From Gordonia mangrovi (GTDB lineage Bacteria; Actinomycetota; Actinomycetes; Mycobacteriales; Mycobacteriaceae): a stretch of DNA of 64,000 nt. Shown piece by piece: positions 63,168 through 64,000 of this stretch; positions within the stretch are counted from its first letter, which is position 1; every line of letters begins with the position of its first letter. Below the pieces are notes generated by a model. That model saw nothing but the letters and a program-made list of their open reading frames with translations. It ran no database searches and was not told the DNA's origin. Made by a program: the position numbers and the translations under genes. The DNA lies in contig NZ_CP102850.1 of NCBI RefSeq assembly GCF_024734075.1, positions 310,001 through 374,000 of the forward strand, in the 5' to 3' direction.

Positions 63168-64000
63168 GTGAACGCAACTCCTCCCGCCGATCCGGGTGAT
63201 GCACACCCCGAGCACGGCGCCCCCGAGACCCCGCCGGCCACCGACCATGTCACCGAACCGGTGACCACTCCGTTTGCCGCGCACCAGTCCCCATACGCAT
63301 CTGGGCAGCACCATCAGCCGTGGGTGCACGGACCCGCCGGCGGATACGCCACGACCTCGCACACCGCTGCGCACGCCACAGCCCACCACCCGGCCGGCCC
63401 GCAGAGCGCACCGGGGCGCCCCCGCGGCGGCGTGACCAAACCGATCATCGCGACCGCCCTGCTGGCCGGCCTGCTCGGCGGTGCGGTCGGGGTCGGCGGC
63501 AGCGCATTGCTGAACAACGACAGCTCCGGCTCGGTTCCGGTGCTGAGTTCGCAGCCCGACACCGCGAACAACGCCGCAGACGTCGCGCCCGGCTCGGTCA
63601 CCTACGCGGCCCAGGTCGCGTCGAAGTCGACCGCCGACATCAAGGTCGCCGGAGCACAGGGCTCTGCGGTCGGCAGCGGCATCGTCCTCTCCCCCGACGG
63701 CTATGTGCTGACCAACAATCACGTGGTCGCCATGGCGGGCAGCGGCAGCACGATCCAGGCCACCACCAGCGACGGCAAGACCTACGGGGCCGAGGTGACC
63801 GGCACCTCGCCCTCCTACGACCTGGCGGTGATCAAACTCGACGGCGCATCCGGTCTCACACCGGCGGCGCTCGGCGACTCCGATGGACTGCAGGTGGGCG
63901 ACCAGGTCGTGGCCGTCGGCAGCCCGGAGAATCTGTCCAACACCGTCACCTCGGGCATCGTGAGCGCGCTGTCGCGCACGGTGACCGCCGCTGACGAGAG
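63168..64000 (+). CDS. Trypsin-like serine protease of the HtrA/PepD type (3' truncated by the window)
   Basis: The first 277 residues are visible. A disordered His/Pro/Ala-rich cytoplasmic part (about 1-87) precedes one membrane segment (VTKPIIATALLAGLLGGAVGVGGSALL). The protease domain follows, with GSGIVLSPDGYVLTNNHVVA (catalytic His) and SYDLAVIKLD (catalytic Asp). The catalytic serine and any PDZ domain lie beyond the right edge. Such membrane-anchored HtrA proteins handle damaged envelope proteins. GTG 63168 is the most upstream plausible start. Confidence 0.9.
   Translation, partial: MNATPPADPGDAHPEHGAPETPPATDHVTEPVTTPFAAHQSPYASGQHHQPWVHGPAGGYATTSHTAAHATAHHPAGPQSAPGRPRGGVTKPIIATALLAGLLGGAVGVGGSALLNNDSSGSVPVLSSQPDTANNAADVAPGSVTYAAQVASKSTADIKVAGAQGSAVGSGIVLSPDGYVLTNNHVVAMAGSGSTIQATTSDGKTYGAEVTGTSPSYDLAVIKLDGASGLTPAALGDSDGLQVGDQVVAVGSPENLSNTVTSGIVSALSRTVTAADE

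Overview
The window is high-GC, gene-dense actinobacterial DNA. Gene content and order point to the mycolic-acid group (Mycobacteriales), most likely a Gordonia-like organism; that genus call is an inference from content, not from a marker gene. Supporting features are a type VII secretion pair (eccB/eccE), mycothiol synthesis (mshB), coenzyme F420 synthesis (fbiA, fbiB, cofG), glucosyl-phosphoglycerate synthesis (gpgS), an LpqW-type lipoprotein, WhiB2, an Rpf protein and many fatty-acid enzymes. Much of the gene order matches two M. tuberculosis blocks, recalled from memory: Rv3255c-Rv3262 (manA to fbiB) and the Rv1157c-Rv1213 region.

Layout. 1-2104: end of an ESX locus, eccB (partial) divergent from eccE. 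2101-9747: manA, a TobH/SIS-like protein, a DUF3499 protein, a metallopeptidase-like protein, whiB2, then fbiA-fbiB-NUDIX as one overlapping operon. 9782-12290: divergent glgC and glgA/glgM. 12277-20347: a long minus-strand run (dapE, two LOG proteins, fadD6, folP2, gpgS, a DivIVA-like membrane protein, a DUF3117 protein, rlmA). 20484-24082: VOC and AraC genes, dapD, dapC and fdxC; with dapE these are three steps of the succinylase route to diaminopimelate. 24604-28471: an unusual operon of a CofH-like protein without iron-sulfur cysteines, a Baeyer-Villiger-type flavin monooxygenase and CofG. 28538-33733: membrane protein, mshB, lpqW, typA. 33897-38661: small Cys-rich protein, VOC, mutT2, and a thiamine-type ABC importer. 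38886-42853: two related secreted proteins, a secreted lipase-like protein lacking its catalytic serine, and a lysoplasmalogenase-like protein. 42855-49953: sugar porter, secreted protein, HhH-GPD protein, a decapeptide-repeat protein, a conserved protein and a thiolase/enoyl-CoA hydratase fusion. 50044-55362: AI-2E transporter, a pair of acyl-CoA dehydrogenases and a P450. 55518-64000: endonuclease III-like protein, Rpf, antiporter, thioesterase, PHP protein, a YiiX-like hydrolase, an MpaB-type oxygenase with divergent TetR, and a truncated HtrA protease.

A striking regulatory theme is that at least eighteen genes carry a -10-like hexamer 6-8 bases before the start codon, the arrangement expected for leaderless transcripts. 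Three divergent gene pairs fit both promoters into 33-38 bp. Many operon genes overlap by ATGA or GTGA. No tRNA, rRNA, insertion sequence, prophage or CRISPR array was seen.
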